Of a stretch of 64,000 nucleotides of DNA, positions 30,201 to 39,386 are shown one piece after another (the stretch's first letter is position 1; each line of letters starts with the position of its first letter). The notes beneath the pieces are model-generated. The model had not been told where the DNA came from and did not search any database. It saw nothing but the letters and a program-made list of their open reading frames with translations. The DNA is from Bacillus sp. SORGH_AS_0510 (GTDB taxonomy: Bacteria > Bacillota > Bacilli > Bacillales > Cytobacillaceae): positions 1,492,001 through 1,556,000 of the forward strand of contig NZ_JAUTAU010000001.1 of the NCBI RefSeq assembly GCF_030818775.1, in the 5' to 3' direction. Made by a program: the position numbers and the translations under genes.

Positions 30201-30420
30201 ATTTGTAAAAGGAAATCGTGCAACATTATCGCTTCTTTTTATTCCATCGTTAGAATTTACTATAGGGTTTTGAGCAAAATATTGTTCTACTAATAAAAAC
30301 CCTGTATTTATTTCATACTACTAAGGGAATGAGTTCCGTATCAACCCGAGGTTAAACGGCAAGGTCATTACATACCCACACAGATAACCTCACTTATTTC
30401 ACTATATAGGAGGAATTCAG
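30201..30420 (+). other. long leader segment between S-box terminator and metK
   Basis: 220 bp with no gene. Contains inverted repeats AGGGTTTT / AAAACCCT (about 30262-30303) and GAGGTTA / TAACCTC (about 30348-30390), either of which could fold in the read-through mRNA. The metK ribosome site TAGGAGG is at the end. No known riboswitch core recognised. Confidence 0.5.
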
Positions 30421-31623
30421 ATGTCAACAAAACGTCGTTTGTTCACTTCTGAATCAGTAACTGAAGGTCATCCCGATAAGATCTGTGACCAAATTTCTGA
30501 TTCCATTTTAGATGCTATTTTAGCAAAAGATGCTAATGCACGTGTTGCTGCTGAAACTTCAGTTACAACTGGTTTAGTTTTAGTTGCTGGCGAAATCACA
30601 ACTTCAACTTACGTGGACATTCCAAAAATTGTTCGTGAAACAATTAAAAGCATTGGTTACAATCGTGCAAAATACGGATTTGACTCCGAAACATGTGCAG
30701 TTTTAACTTCTATCGATGAACAGTCTCCAGACATCGCGATGGGTGTTGACCAAGCACTTGAAGCTCGTGAAGGCCAAATGTCAGATGAGCAAATTGAAGC
30801 AATTGGTGCAGGGGACCAAGGTTTAATGTTTGGTTTCGCATGTAATGAAACAAAGGAGCTTATGCCGCTTCCAATTTCACTTGCGCACAAGCTTGCACGC
30901 CGTTTAACAGAAGTTCGTAAAGAAGAGATTCTTCCTTACCTTCGTCCAGACGGAAAAACACAAGTAACAGTTGAGTACGATGAGAACGACAAACCAGTTC
31001 GTATTGATACAATCGTTATCTCCACTCAACACCACCCAGAGGTTACATTGGAGCAAATCCAACGTAATCTTAAAGAGTATGTTATCAATCCGGTTGTTCC
31101 ACAAGAACTTATCGATGAAAATACAAAATACTTCATTAACCCAACTGGCCGTTTCGTAATTGGCGGACCACAAGGGGATGCTGGTTTAACAGGCCGTAAA
31201 ATCATTGTTGATACTTACGGTGGCTATGCACGTCACGGCGGTGGCGCATTCTCTGGTAAGGATCCTACAAAGGTTGACCGTTCTGCAGCGTATGCAGCAC
31301 GTTACGTAGCAAAGAATATCGTTGCTGCTGGACTTGCTGAGAAATGTGAAGTACAGCTTGCTTATGCTATCGGTGTAGCAAGACCTGTTTCTATCTCTGT
31401 AGATACATTTGGTACAGGTAAAGTAAGTGAAGATGTATTAGTTGAATTAGTAGAACAAAACTTTGATCTACGTCCAGCTGGTATCATTAACATGTTGAAC
31501 CTTCGCCGCCCAATTTACAAGCAAACAGCTGCTTACGGACATTTTGGCCGTACAGATGTGGATCTTCCTTGGGAACGTACTGATAAAGCAGACGCTTTAA
31601 AAGAGCAAGCAGCAAATCGTTAA
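30421..31623 (+). CDS. metK: S-adenosylmethionine synthetase
   Basis: 400 residues. ATP-binding [12 protein letters not shown] at the N-terminus, [12 protein letters not shown], and the loop [19 protein letters not shown]. Produces SAM from methionine and ATP, the effector sensed by its own S-box leader. Feeds methylation, SpeD and the LuxS branch present elsewhere in the window. TAGGAGGAATTCAG precedes the ATG. Confidence 0.97.
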   Translation: MSTKRRLFTSESVTEGHPDKICDQISDSILDAILAKDANARVAAETSVTTGLVLVAGEITTSTYVDIPKIVRETIKSIGYNRAKYGFDSETCAVLTSIDEQSPDIAMGVDQALEAREGQMSDEQIEAIGAGDQGLMFGFACNETKELMPLPISLAHKLARRLTEVRKEEILPYLRPDGKTQVTVEYDENDKPVRIDTIVISTQHHPEVTLEQIQRNLKEYVINPVVPQELIDENTKYFINPTGRFVIGGPQGDAGLTGRKIIVDTYGGYARHGGGAFSGKDPTKVDRSAAYAARYVAKNIVAAGLAEKCEVQLAYAIGVARPVSISVDTFGTGKVSEDVLVELVEQNFDLRPAGIINMLNLRRPIYKQTAAYGHFGRTDVDLPWERTDKADALKEQAANR

Positions 31624-31658
31624 TAGTATTCGCCACCGGGCGAAATGACCCTAAATAG

Positions 31659-31689
31659 GGGAGTTGCATTAATTGTAACTCCCTTTTTT
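31659..31689 (+). terminator. metK terminator
   Basis: Stem GGGAGTTGCA / TGTAACTCCC (one G-T pair), then a T-run. Confidence 0.85.
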
Positions 31690-31883
31690 ATTTTTTCGTC
31701 TAATAGGTTGTTCCTTATTGCATTCCTGGAATAAAATGTTTAAGTAGGTCAAAAGAAGTGAAAAATGATGGTACGAAAATTACCTATAAGTTCACAGTGT
31801 TATTTAAATAAAAAAGTGGTAGTATTAGAGAGATGTTTTTTTACAAAGATGTTTAATTAAGATTGGAGTAGGTGAGGTACATA

Positions 31884-33788
31884 ATGTGTGGTTTTATTGG
31901 TTGTGTACACGACAAAACACAAAACTATAGCGACGAACAAAAACAACAATTTAAAAATATGAATGATATCATTACCCATCGTGGTCCAGATGATGATGGT
32001 TTCTATTATGATGAACATATTCAATTTGGCTTTCGCCGCTTAAGTATTATTGATATTGAGAGCGGACATCAGCCGTTAACGTATGAAAACGAACGCTACT
32101 GGATTATCTTTAATGGTGAAGTGTACAACTATGTTGAACTTCGTGAAGAACTATTAAAAGAAGGTCTATCATTTGCAACTAGCTCAGATACAGAGGTTAT
32201 TATAGCTCTGTACAGTCATTTAAAAGAAAAAGCGGTTGAAAAGCTGCGCGGAATGTTTGCTTTTGTCATTTGGGATAAACAAGAACAAAGATTATTTGGG
32301 GCACGTGACCCGTTCGGCATCAAACCCTTCTTCTATTTAGAAGATGGTGAGCAAACCTTCTTTGCTTCAGAAAAGAAAAGTATTTTACTGGCGCTTGAAA
32401 ATGATGTATTGGATTATGATTCTGTACAGCATTATTTAACGTACCAATTTGTACCTGAACCGAATACTATGTCACAGGGTATTAAGAAGCTTGAACCTGG
32501 TCACTATTTCACTAAGAAGATAGGTGCACCAATGGATATTAAGCGCTACTGGAAGGCTCATTTTAGCCCTATTCAAAAATCTGAAGCGGATTTTACGAAA
32601 GAAATTCGTGATATTTTATTCGATTCTGTTGAGAAACATATGCGAAGCGATGTACCGGTTGGTTCCTTCTTGTCGGGTGGGATCGATTCTTCTATTATTG
32701 CTTCGATTGCAAAAGAGTTTCATCCGGCGATTAAAACCTTTTCCGTTGGTTTTGAACACAATGGCTTCAGTGAAATTGATGTGGCTAAAGAAACTGCGGA
32801 AAAATTGGGTGTAGAAAATATCAGCTATGTGATTACCCCAGAGGAATATATGAATGAAATACCGAAGATTATGTGGCATATGGATGATCCGCTTGCCGAT
32901 CCTGCATGTGTACCTCTTTATTTCGTCGCACGTGAAGCTAGAAAGCATGTAACCGTTGTTCTTTCGGGTGAAGGGGCGGATGAGTTATTTGGCGGTTATA
33001 ACATTTACCGGGAACCGCAGGATTTAGAAATCTTCAATAAAATTCCTCGAGTAGGAAAAGTTCTTCTTAAAGGTATTGCTAATATTATGCCTGAAGGAAC
33101 GAAAGGCAAGAGCTTCATTGAACGTGGTGTGACACCAATGGAGGAGCGTTATATTGGGAATGCCAAAATGTTCACAGAAGAAGAAAAGCGTGATTTACTG
33201 AACGTCTACCATGAAGGATTAAAATATACAGATGTAACAAAACCTTTATATGCTGAGTCTAGAGGCTACGATCCGGTTGATCGCATGCAGTATATTGATA
33301 TCCATACTTGGATGCGCGGCGATATTCTTCTAAAAGCAGATAAAATGACAATGGCTCATTCATTAGAGCTTCGGGTTCCTTTCTTAGATAAGGCTGTATT
33401 TGAGGTTGCATCGAAAATTCCAACAAGCCTTAAAACAGCAAATGGGACAACAAAGTATATCCTGCGTAAGGCAGCTGAAGGTGTTGTTCCAGAGCATGTT
33501 CTTAACCGTAAGAAGCTCGGGTTCCCTGTTCCAATTCGTCATTGGTTAAAAAATGAGATGAACGAATGGGCGAAAAAAATAATTCGTGAAAGTAACACGG
33601 ATCATTTAATCAACAAAGCATATGTCTTAAGATTACTTGAAGACCATTGCCAAGGAAAAGCGGACAACAGCCGAAAAATTTGGACGGTTCTCATGTTTAT
33701 GGTATGGCATCAAGTGTATGTTGAAGACGTGTATTCCTTTCAACGTGACTTTGCACAAGGGAAAGTGTTAGAATCACTAAAAAACTAA
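31884..33788 (+). CDS. asnB: asparagine synthetase (glutamine-hydrolysing)
   Basis: 634 residues from ATG 31884, which leaves Cys as residue 2 (MCGFIGCV), the required N-terminal nucleophile of class II amidotransferases; the earlier in-frame start at 31872 would bury it. Glutaminase domain has RHRGPDDDG-like THRGPDDDGFYY and FNGEVYNY; synthetase domain has the PP-loop FLSGGIDSSIIAS. AGGTGAGG ribosome site. Follows metK as in B. subtilis synteny (order inverted locally). Confidence 0.96.
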   Translation: MCGFIGCVHDKTQNYSDEQKQQFKNMNDIITHRGPDDDGFYYDEHIQFGFRRLSIIDIESGHQPLTYENERYWIIFNGEVYNYVELREELLKEGLSFATSSDTEVIIALYSHLKEKAVEKLRGMFAFVIWDKQEQRLFGARDPFGIKPFFYLEDGEQTFFASEKKSILLALENDVLDYDSVQHYLTYQFVPEPNTMSQGIKKLEPGHYFTKKIGAPMDIKRYWKAHFSPIQKSEADFTKEIRDILFDSVEKHMRSDVPVGSFLSGGIDSSIIASIAKEFHPAIKTFSVGFEHNGFSEIDVAKETAEKLGVENISYVITPEEYMNEIPKIMWHMDDPLADPACVPLYFVAREARKHVTVVLSGEGADELFGGYNIYREPQDLEIFNKIPRVGKVLLKGIANIMPEGTKGKSFIERGVTPMEERYIGNAKMFTEEEKRDLLNVYHEGLKYTDVTKPLYAESRGYDPVDRMQYIDIHTWMRGDILLKADKMTMAHSLELRVPFLDKAVFEVASKIPTSLKTANGTTKYILRKAAEGVVPEHVLNRKKLGFPVPIRHWLKNEMNEWAKKIIRESNTDHLINKAYVLRLLEDHCQGKADNSRKIWTVLMFMVWHQVYVEDVYSFQRDFAQGKVLESLKN

Positions 33789-33795
33789 AATAGCA

Positions 33796-33835
33796 GAAGC
33801 TGACTCAAATGATAAATTTGAGTCAGCTTCTTTTT
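33796..33835 (+). terminator. asnB terminator
   Basis: 15-bp stem GAAGCTGACTCAAAT / ATTTGAGTCAGCTTC, 5-nt loop, T-run. Confidence 0.9.
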
Positions 33836-33841
33836 ATGTTC

Positions 33842-33905
33842 TGTTAAACTAGTCTATTGATTCATCTCAATAAGTTTTGCTTTCCGCAGGCGGTTATTAG
33901 AGCTA
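33842..33905. repeat. decayed end of the dispersed palindromic repeat
   Basis: GTTAAACTAGTCTATTGATT resembles the left end of the copy at 60778 (GTTAAACTGGTCTGTTGATT), and CTTTCCGCAGGCGGT matches the inner GCTTTCCG core. The right half is missing; the hairpin array begins soon after. Confidence 0.6.
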
Positions 33906-33929
33906 TGTTCGTATTATCGCGCCAACCTC

Positions 33930-34266
33930 TCCATGTGAAATCGCTCTACGTGACCCAAAGGGGTATGAGAAAGAGAAACCGGACACGTAGAAGCGGTCTA
34001 TGTGATCCAAAGGGGTATGAGAAAGAGAAACCGGACACGTAGAAGCGGTCTACGAGCCCGAAATAGTCAAGAGACAGAGGGACCGGTCGCGTAGAAGCGG
34101 TCTACGTGCCCCAAAGGGTTATGAGAAGGGGAAACCGGTCACATAGAAGCGGTCTACGTGCCCCAGTAGGCTCAAGAAGGGGAAACTGGTTACATAGAAG
34201 CGGTCTACGTGACCCAAATGGGTTAGAGAACGAAGAAAAGGTCACGTAGAAAAAATCAACGTGACC
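33930..34266. repeat. tandem array of ~52-bp units with hairpin centres
   Basis: TCTACG-type starts occur at 33945, 33997, 34049, 34101, 34153 and 34204, a period of 52, 52, 52, 52 and 51 bp. Each junction has arms like CACGTAGA and TCTACGTG around AGCGG, so every unit can form an 8-bp hairpin. Linkers (CCCAAAGGGGTATGAGAAAG type) are also similar. The last unit ends in GGTCACGT / ACGTGACC. No open frame or cas genes. Confidence 0.88.
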
Positions 34267-34340
34267 AAAACAGGTCCAGTGCTAAGCGCATAATAGCTAC
34301 TATGCCCAAAATATCGCTAAACAATTATTGAGTGTAAAAA

Positions 34341-34853
34341 TCATGACTGTAAGGACTTATAATATTGGGCCTTTTCTGCATATTCTGTATAGATTCTAGT
34401 CATATCTTTTTTATCTTCTTCAGTTAATTCCCTAATAACTTTAGCGGGTCTGCCAAATGCTAAAGTATTAGGAGGAATTTTCTTGCCTTGCGGGACGAGA
34501 CTTCCAGCACCAATAAAGGCGCCTTCACCAATTTCTGCTTGGTCGAGGATAATGGAGCCCATCCCAATTAAAGCTCTTTTTCTAATGATGCAGCTGTGAA
34601 GGATGACCTGGTGGCCAATGGTTACTTCATCTTCTAAAATTAGCGGGTTATTAGGACTTTGGTGTAAGATAGAGTTATCTTGGATGTTTACCTTATTACC
34701 GATTCTAGTCGGGGCAACGTCGCCCCTGATCACTGAGTTAAACCAAACACTTGACTCCTCACCAATTTCAACATCGCCAGTTATCGTTACATAATCGGCA
34801 ATAAACGCTGACTCAGCGATTAATGGATACTTATTTTTATAAGGGTAAATCAT
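34341..34853 (-). CDS. ytoA: gamma-carbonic anhydrase family protein YtoA
   Basis: 170 residues of left-handed beta-helix hexapeptide repeats: VTITGDVEIGEESSVWFNSVIRGD, VNIQDNSILHQS. Three candidate zinc His are in ILHQ, IGHQ and ILHSC. Homologues are trimeric; enzymatic activity is unproven for many. AAAGGAGCGAACAG before ATG 34853. Confidence 0.9.
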   Translation of the reverse strand: MIYPYKNKYPLIAESAFIADYVTITGDVEIGEESSVWFNSVIRGDVAPTRIGNKVNIQDNSILHQSPNNPLILEDEVTIGHQVILHSCIIRKRALIGMGSIILDQAEIGEGAFIGAGSLVPQGKKIPPNTLAFGRPAKVIRELTEEDKKDMTRIYTEYAEKAQYYKSLQS

Positions 34854-34980
34854 TCTGTTCGCTCCTTTTTTACAATATATTTCTATTGTAACAGAATTTC
34901 AAAAAATTCATCTTTTTCATGGTGTGTAGTAAAATAGACTTTTCAATAATGGCTATCTAATTTTTTTAGGGGGAAAAAAT

Positions 34981-35784
34981 ATGTGGAAGTGGGAAGCTGA
35001 AGGGGAGGCAAAAGCTGTCATTGTGATGGTTCATGGTGCGATGGAACATCACCGCCGCTATGGCTGGCTGATTGAAATGTGGCGTTCATCGGGCTTTCAT
35101 GTCATTATGGCTGATCTTCCAGGTCAGGGTATGACAACGAGGGCGAACCGTGGCCATATCGATTCCTTCGATGAATATATTTATGAAGTAAAGGATTGGA
35201 TCCAAGCGGCATACCGTTATGATTTGCCTGTATTTTTATTAGGCCATAGCATGGGAGGATTAATTTCGCTCCGCTTATTACAAGAGGAAAGACTGAACCT
35301 TGCCGGTGTCATTCTGTCATCACCTTGCTTGGGATTGGTTCACACCCCATCTAAATTACTAGAGGTATTATCACACGGATTAAACGTGGTCTTTCCCACA
35401 TTACGGATTAATTCAGGTTTAACGGTCCAAATGGCGACTAGAAACGAAGATGTCCGTGAAGCAGACTCCAATGACACTCTATACGTGACGAAAGTTTCTG
35501 TTAGATGGTATAGAGAGTTGGCAGCTGCGATCAAACAAGCATTCTTAAACATTGATCAAACACAAGATATTCCCATGCTAGTTATGCAAGGCGGGGATGA
35601 CTTGATTGTGAATAAAGCTACTGTTAAGGATTGGTTCAATCATGCACCATTATCCGAAAAGAGATTTAAGGAATGGCCGAAATGCTATCATGAAATCTTT
35701 AATGAACCAGAACGTGAAGAAGTCTTTGAATATGCAAAGGATTTTGTTAACAGTCAATTAAAAGCGATTGGTTATATTGTATAG
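34981..35784 (+). CDS. ytpA: alpha/beta hydrolase, lysophospholipase-like YtpA
   Basis: 267 residues. VHGAMEHHRRYGW, nucleophile elbow GHSMGGL, acid region MLVMQGGDDLIV and His in CYHEIFNEPE fit the monoacylglycerol lipase/lysophospholipase family. B. subtilis YtpA is implicated in making the phospholipid antibiotic bacilysocin. GGGGG precedes the ATG. Eight bases before ytpB region, so the two form an operon. Confidence 0.88.
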   Translation: MWKWEAEGEAKAVIVMVHGAMEHHRRYGWLIEMWRSSGFHVIMADLPGQGMTTRANRGHIDSFDEYIYEVKDWIQAAYRYDLPVFLLGHSMGGLISLRLLQEERLNLAGVILSSPCLGLVHTPSKLLEVLSHGLNVVFPTLRINSGLTVQMATRNEDVREADSNDTLYVTKVSVRWYRELAAAIKQAFLNIDQTQDIPMLVMQGGDDLIVNKATVKDWFNHAPLSEKRFKEWPKCYHEIFNEPEREEVFEYAKDFVNSQLKAIGYIV

Positions 35785-35801
35785 AAAGGTAGATGATTTC
35801 C

Positions 35802-36884
35802 ATGATGCCAATCACCCTCATGTCCAGGGTTTATCGCAAAGTTCTTCCAGCTGTCCATCAAGAATTGGCTTATTGGAAAAGCCGGGCAGAGAAAATCCCC
35901 AACCCTGAATTAAGGGCACAGGCTCTTGCGAGTATTGAACATAAAACTTTTCATTGTGAAGGTGGGGCCATCCTAGCTCTTACCGCCAAAGAGGAGTCTA
36001 AAAAGGCAATAAAATTCATCGTTGCTTATCAAACAATCAGTGATTATCTAGATAACCTTTGTGATAGAAGTACTTCTCTTGATCCTGCTGACTTTGCTGC
36101 ACTGCATGAATCCATGTCCGATGCCTTGGTTTTACACGTTGATGAGAAAAATTATTACCGCTTTCGTGAAGATCAAGACGACGATCAATATTTACACGAT
36201 CTTTCTGAAACGTGCCGGTCAGTCTTAAGGGATTTAGAGCACTATGACAAGATTAAAGACTATCTTCTCGAATTGTGCCAGTATTATTGTGATTTGCAAA
36301 TCAATAAACATGTTGTTCATGACGAACGTGTCCCACGCCTCGAAAAATGGTTCCATCATTATCAACAGCAGCTGCCAGAAATGGAATGGTATGAATTTTC
36401 GGCATGTTCGGGTTCCACATTGGGGATTTTTTGTTTAGTTTCGTATGCCATGCGCGACGATTTCAACGCTAGTGATGCAGAGAGTATTCGAAAAGGGTAT
36501 TTCCCATATATTCAGGGCTTACATATCTTATTGGATTATTTTATCGATCAAGAAGAAGATAGAGCAGGAGGGGACTTGAATTTTTGTGCTTACTACGAAA
36601 ATCAGGAAACCCTATTTAATCGTCTAACCCATTTTGTAAAAGAAGCGGACAGACATACAGAATTCCTGCCACATAAAAGATTTCACCAGCTGATCAATCG
36701 TGGCCTGCTTGGAATTTATTTGTCCGATTCGAAAGTCCGAAAACAAAAAAATGTCCGAAGACTGGCAAGAGGAATTATCAAATCAGGAGGATGGATTAGC
36801 TATTTCTTTTATTTTAATGGACTTGCCTACCGTTCCATTCAAAAATCTGTACCATCCTTTGTTGTGAGATTAATGACGAAGTAA
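35802..36884 (+). CDS. ytpB: tetraprenyl-beta-curcumene synthase YtpB
   Basis: ~360 residues; DUF2600 family with FHCEGGAILAL and several Asp-rich helices (YQTISDYLDNLCDRS, LDYFIDQEEDRAGGD) that bind prenyl diphosphate and Mg. In B. subtilis this enzyme starts the C35 sesquarterpene pathway. Start ambiguous: ATG 35793 is only 3 nt from AAAGG, ATG 35802 is ~12 nt away; I prefer 35802. Confidence 0.9.
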   Translation: MMPITLMSRVYRKVLPAVHQELAYWKSRAEKIPNPELRAQALASIEHKTFHCEGGAILALTAKEESKKAIKFIVAYQTISDYLDNLCDRSTSLDPADFAALHESMSDALVLHVDEKNYYRFREDQDDDQYLHDLSETCRSVLRDLEHYDKIKDYLLELCQYYCDLQINKHVVHDERVPRLEKWFHHYQQQLPEMEWYEFSACSGSTLGIFCLVSYAMRDDFNASDAESIRKGYFPYIQGLHILLDYFIDQEEDRAGGDLNFCAYYENQETLFNRLTHFVKEADRHTEFLPHKRFHQLINRGLLGIYLSDSKVRKQKNVRRLARGIIKSGGWISYFFYFNGLAYRSIQKSVPSFVVRLMTK

Positions 36885-36912
36885 AAAAGAGGATGACGTG
36901 TCATCCTCTTTT
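36885..36912. terminator. bidirectional terminator between ytpB and mnmM
   Basis: Stem AAAAGAGGATGAC / GTCATCCTCTTTT with a GT turn; overlaps the mnmM stop codon. Confidence 0.85.
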
Positions 36913-37483
36913 AACGCTTTTCAATAGCTACAATAAACGGCGGGTTATTTTGTTGATTGATAAATTGATATTGAAGGACATGCGCTTTTTTTTGATCTAG
37001 ATCATGACAATAATGGAGCAAGGAGTCACGTTCAACTGCACCTTCCATATGTCCATGGTAAATGACGAGAACAATGATTCCTTCTGGTGGCATGATATCC
37101 AGCAACTGTTCAATCGCTGAAATGGTTGTTTCAGGACGAGTTACAACGGATTTATCGCTTCCTGGTAAATAACCTAAATTAAAAATAGCCCCAGTAACCT
37201 TGCCATGATGGTTCGGTGGTATGAGTTTGGAAAGTGTTTCATGACCTTCATGAAACATCTTTACTCGATCAGAAAGTCCATGCTGATCTACTCGCTCCTT
37301 ACTTGCAGCAATAGCCTCCTCTTGAACATCAAATCCGTAGACTCTTCCGCTTTCTCCCACAAGGCCGGCTAAAAATACAGTGTCATGGCCATTGCCTAAG
37401 GTAGCATCTACTACAATATCTCCAGGTTTTACAGCTTTCTCAAGTAAATTTCTTGCAAACGGAAGAATACGCTCCATTTTCAT
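36911..37483 (-). CDS. mnmM: tRNA 5-(aminomethyl)-2-thiouridine methyltransferase MnmM (YtqB)
   Basis: 190-residue class I methyltransferase: SAM-binding motif VVDATLGNGHDTVFLAGL, GFDVQEEAI, and NLGYLPGSDK (N-x-G-Y-L-P). YtqB has been shown to methylate nm5s2U to mnm5s2U in Gram-positive tRNAs. Its ATG directly follows the mnmL stop. Formerly annotated as rRNA methylase. Confidence 0.88.
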   Translation of the reverse strand: MKMERILPFARNLLEKAVKPGDIVVDATLGNGHDTVFLAGLVGESGRVYGFDVQEEAIAASKERVDQHGLSDRVKMFHEGHETLSKLIPPNHHGKVTGAIFNLGYLPGSDKSVVTRPETTISAIEQLLDIMPPEGIIVLVIYHGHMEGAVERDSLLHYCHDLDQKKAHVLQYQFINQQNNPPFIVAIEKR

Positions 37484-38446
37484 TTATAATACCTCCGGTT
37501 GCCCTTTAAAAAATTTCCCTTGCCAGCTGTCTCTGTTTTTCATTTCCGCATTTATGCTATTTAAGACTTCCCACTTATTCACACTCCACATAGGTCCAAC
37601 CATTAAATCAATTGGTCCATCACCTGTGATCCGGTGAACAATCATTTCCGGCGATAAAATTTCTAATTGGTCACATACTAATTTTACATAGTCTTCTTTG
37701 GAAAGGAATTCGAGCATACCCTTTTCGTACTGTTTTACCATCGGTGTGCCCTTTAAAAGATGAAGCAAGTGAATCTTAATCCCTTGTACATCAAGCTTTG
37801 CTACTTCACGAGCCGTTTCCATCATCATGTCATATGACTCAAGTGGCAAACCATTAATAATATGAGAGCAAACACGGATTCCGTGCTTCCTTAGCTTATT
37901 GACTCCGTCGATATAACATTGAAAATCATGAGCCCGGTTAATGAGCAGGGCTGTTCGTTCATGGACTGTCTGTAAACCAAGCTCAACCCATAAATAAGTT
38001 CTCTGATTTAATTCGGCTAAATATTCCACGACATCATCAGGAAGACAGTCTGGACGGGTTGCGATAGATAGTCCTACGACACCTTCTTGCTGTAAGACTC
38101 GTTCGAACTTGTCTCGGAGAACAGAGACGGGTGCGTGCGTATTGGTATAGGCTTGGAAATAAGCCATATACTTTCCATCTTTCCACTTCGTATGCATTTT
38201 CTCTTTGATTTCAATGAATTGCTTCTCCAGGTCATCTGCACGATTTCCAGCAAAATCCCCTGATCCTGCCGCACTGCAAAAAGTACAACCGCCATGAGCA
38301 ACAGTACCATCTCGGTTCGGGCAGTCAAAGCCTCCATCTAAGGCAACTTTGAACACCTTATGTCCGAAATGGTTCCTGAGATGGTAATTCCATGTATGGT
38401 ACCGCTTGTCATCAATAGCATATGGAAAAGGTTTGGTCTGATTCAA
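37484..38446 (-). CDS. mnmL: radical SAM protein MnmL (YtqA)
   Basis: 320 residues, TIGR01212-type. The 4Fe-4S cysteines are C42, C54 and C57 (DCPNRDGT...GGCTFC), a wider first gap than the usual CxxxCxxC. Followed by YFQAYTNTHAP and WVELGLQTVHERT. Reported to act before MnmM in the alternate Gram-positive route to mnm5s2U at the tRNA wobble position. Cotranscribed with mnmM. Confidence 0.88.
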   Translation of the reverse strand: MNQTKPFPYAIDDKRYHTWNYHLRNHFGHKVFKVALDGGFDCPNRDGTVAHGGCTFCSAAGSGDFAGNRADDLEKQFIEIKEKMHTKWKDGKYMAYFQAYTNTHAPVSVLRDKFERVLQQEGVVGLSIATRPDCLPDDVVEYLAELNQRTYLWVELGLQTVHERTALLINRAHDFQCYIDGVNKLRKHGIRVCSHIINGLPLESYDMMMETAREVAKLDVQGIKIHLLHLLKGTPMVKQYEKGMLEFLSKEDYVKLVCDQLEILSPEMIVHRITGDGPIDLMVGPMWSVNKWEVLNSINAEMKNRDSWQGKFFKGQPEVL

Positions 38447-38658
38447 ATCAGTAAACCTCCTTGTTAATTAAAATTTCCACCCAATAAAATGAATAAGATA
38501 GAGAAATTTTATCATGAACAATAGAGCATATCCAATTGAAATTCTTGCATACTAATTGGCAACATTTATCATACCACTTGTGTTATAGGAAAAAGAAACG
38601 GGAACAAAATAAGAAATGAAGCAGTTTGCTTCAAAGAAGAAGGGGGTTGGGTTTTTAG

Positions 38659-38922
38659 ATGGCTACTCGTGAATCAATGGATAATCTAATGCAGCAATGT
38701 GAGGATGCAATCCGATATGCTGAAGGTCAGTATAAGGATAGCAGCCTCCAAGAGCATTATAATGACGATGATTACACAAAAGCATTACAATCGCTGGAAG
38801 AAACCTATCAAGATATTGCTAAAATGGCCCATAGTGCAAATTCGCAGCAGCGTGAACAACTCCATCGAATGAGATTGCAGCTTCAACAGCTACAAAACTC
38901 AATGATTTTAGAAAGACATTAA
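38659..38922 (+). CDS. ytzC: DUF2524 protein YtzC
   Basis: 87 residues, nearly all helix with coiled-coil character: MATRESMDNLMQQCEDAIRY and SANSQQREQLHRMRLQLQQLQ. Close to B. subtilis YtzC. Rich in Gln/Glu/His; no known function. Polypurine GAAGGGGG lies upstream with long spacing. Followed closely by a small basic protein gene. Confidence 0.85.
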   Translation: MATRESMDNLMQQCEDAIRYAEGQYKDSSLQEHYNDDDYTKALQSLEETYQDIAKMAHSANSQQREQLHRMRLQLQQLQNSMILERH

Positions 38923-38937
38923 GAGGGGGAGACACTT

Positions 38938-39117
38938 TTGAAAAAACGTTCAAAACAACAAAACCCTGAACAAAAAACTCGTAATGGAGTAAATAACCAA
39001 GACGTTGAATTTGGTCAGGACTTTGATGTAGTTAAACAATCAAAAAAGAAGTATGAAAAAACTGGCGGTCAGCCTGTAAAGTCTAAATTCCACCAAGAAA
39101 AAGAACAATCCTCCTAA
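38938..39117 (+). CDS. small Lys/Gln-rich protein, possibly gamma-type spore protein-like
   Basis: 59 residues found by direct reading: TTG 38938 with GGGGGAG 6 nt upstream, 15 bp after ytzC. Composition is Lys/Gln/Asn-rich with no Cys or Trp. Begins KKRSKQQNPEQKTRNG; contains VEFGQDFDVVKQSKKKY. The F-G-x-[DE]-F piece recalls the FGTEF motif of gamma-type small acid-soluble spore proteins, but the match is short. A terminator follows, ending the ytzC unit. Confidence 0.6.
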   Translation: MKKRSKQQNPEQKTRNGVNNQDVEFGQDFDVVKQSKKKYEKTGGQPVKSKFHQEKEQSS

Positions 39118-39124
39118 AAATATT

Positions 39125-39160
39125 AGAAGAGGCAGACAAAAAAGTCTGCCTCTTCTTTTT
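39125..39160 (+). terminator. terminator of ytzC unit
   Basis: 13-bp stem AGAAGAGGCAGAC / GTCTGCCTCTTCT, A6 loop, T-run. Confidence 0.9.
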
Positions 39161-39267
39161 ATAAAAAAGACCCTCTAGATCCTTTATGGTATAAATTTTT
39201 CAACGAAAACAACTTGAAAATAGAAGAAAAATCCCGTTCACACATTAGAAACAACTCCAATTTGTTA

Positions 39268-39283
39268 TGTGATGTACGTCACA
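39268..39283 (+). promoter_or_regulatory. Fnr box of the nrfHA promoter
   Basis: TGTGA-TGTACG-TCACA is a perfect match to the Bacillus Fnr site TGTGA-N6-TCACA. A TTTAAAT -10-like stretch at 39306-39312 puts the box centre about 41.5 bp before the predicted start point, the classical class II activator position. Implies induction without oxygen. Confidence 0.8.
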
Positions 39284-39386
39284 GATTGGGTGTGAAATAA
39301 CATGGTTTAAATAAGGTGGGGTTAAAGTACATCAGTATTTTAATGCCGTAGAAAAGGAGAAAAGCTTGACTATGGGAGGTGAAGAA

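Noticed and set aside
33930..34266. CRISPR array
   Set aside because: Spacing is regular, but the sequences between hairpins are similar to one another rather than unique, and there are no cas genes in the window.
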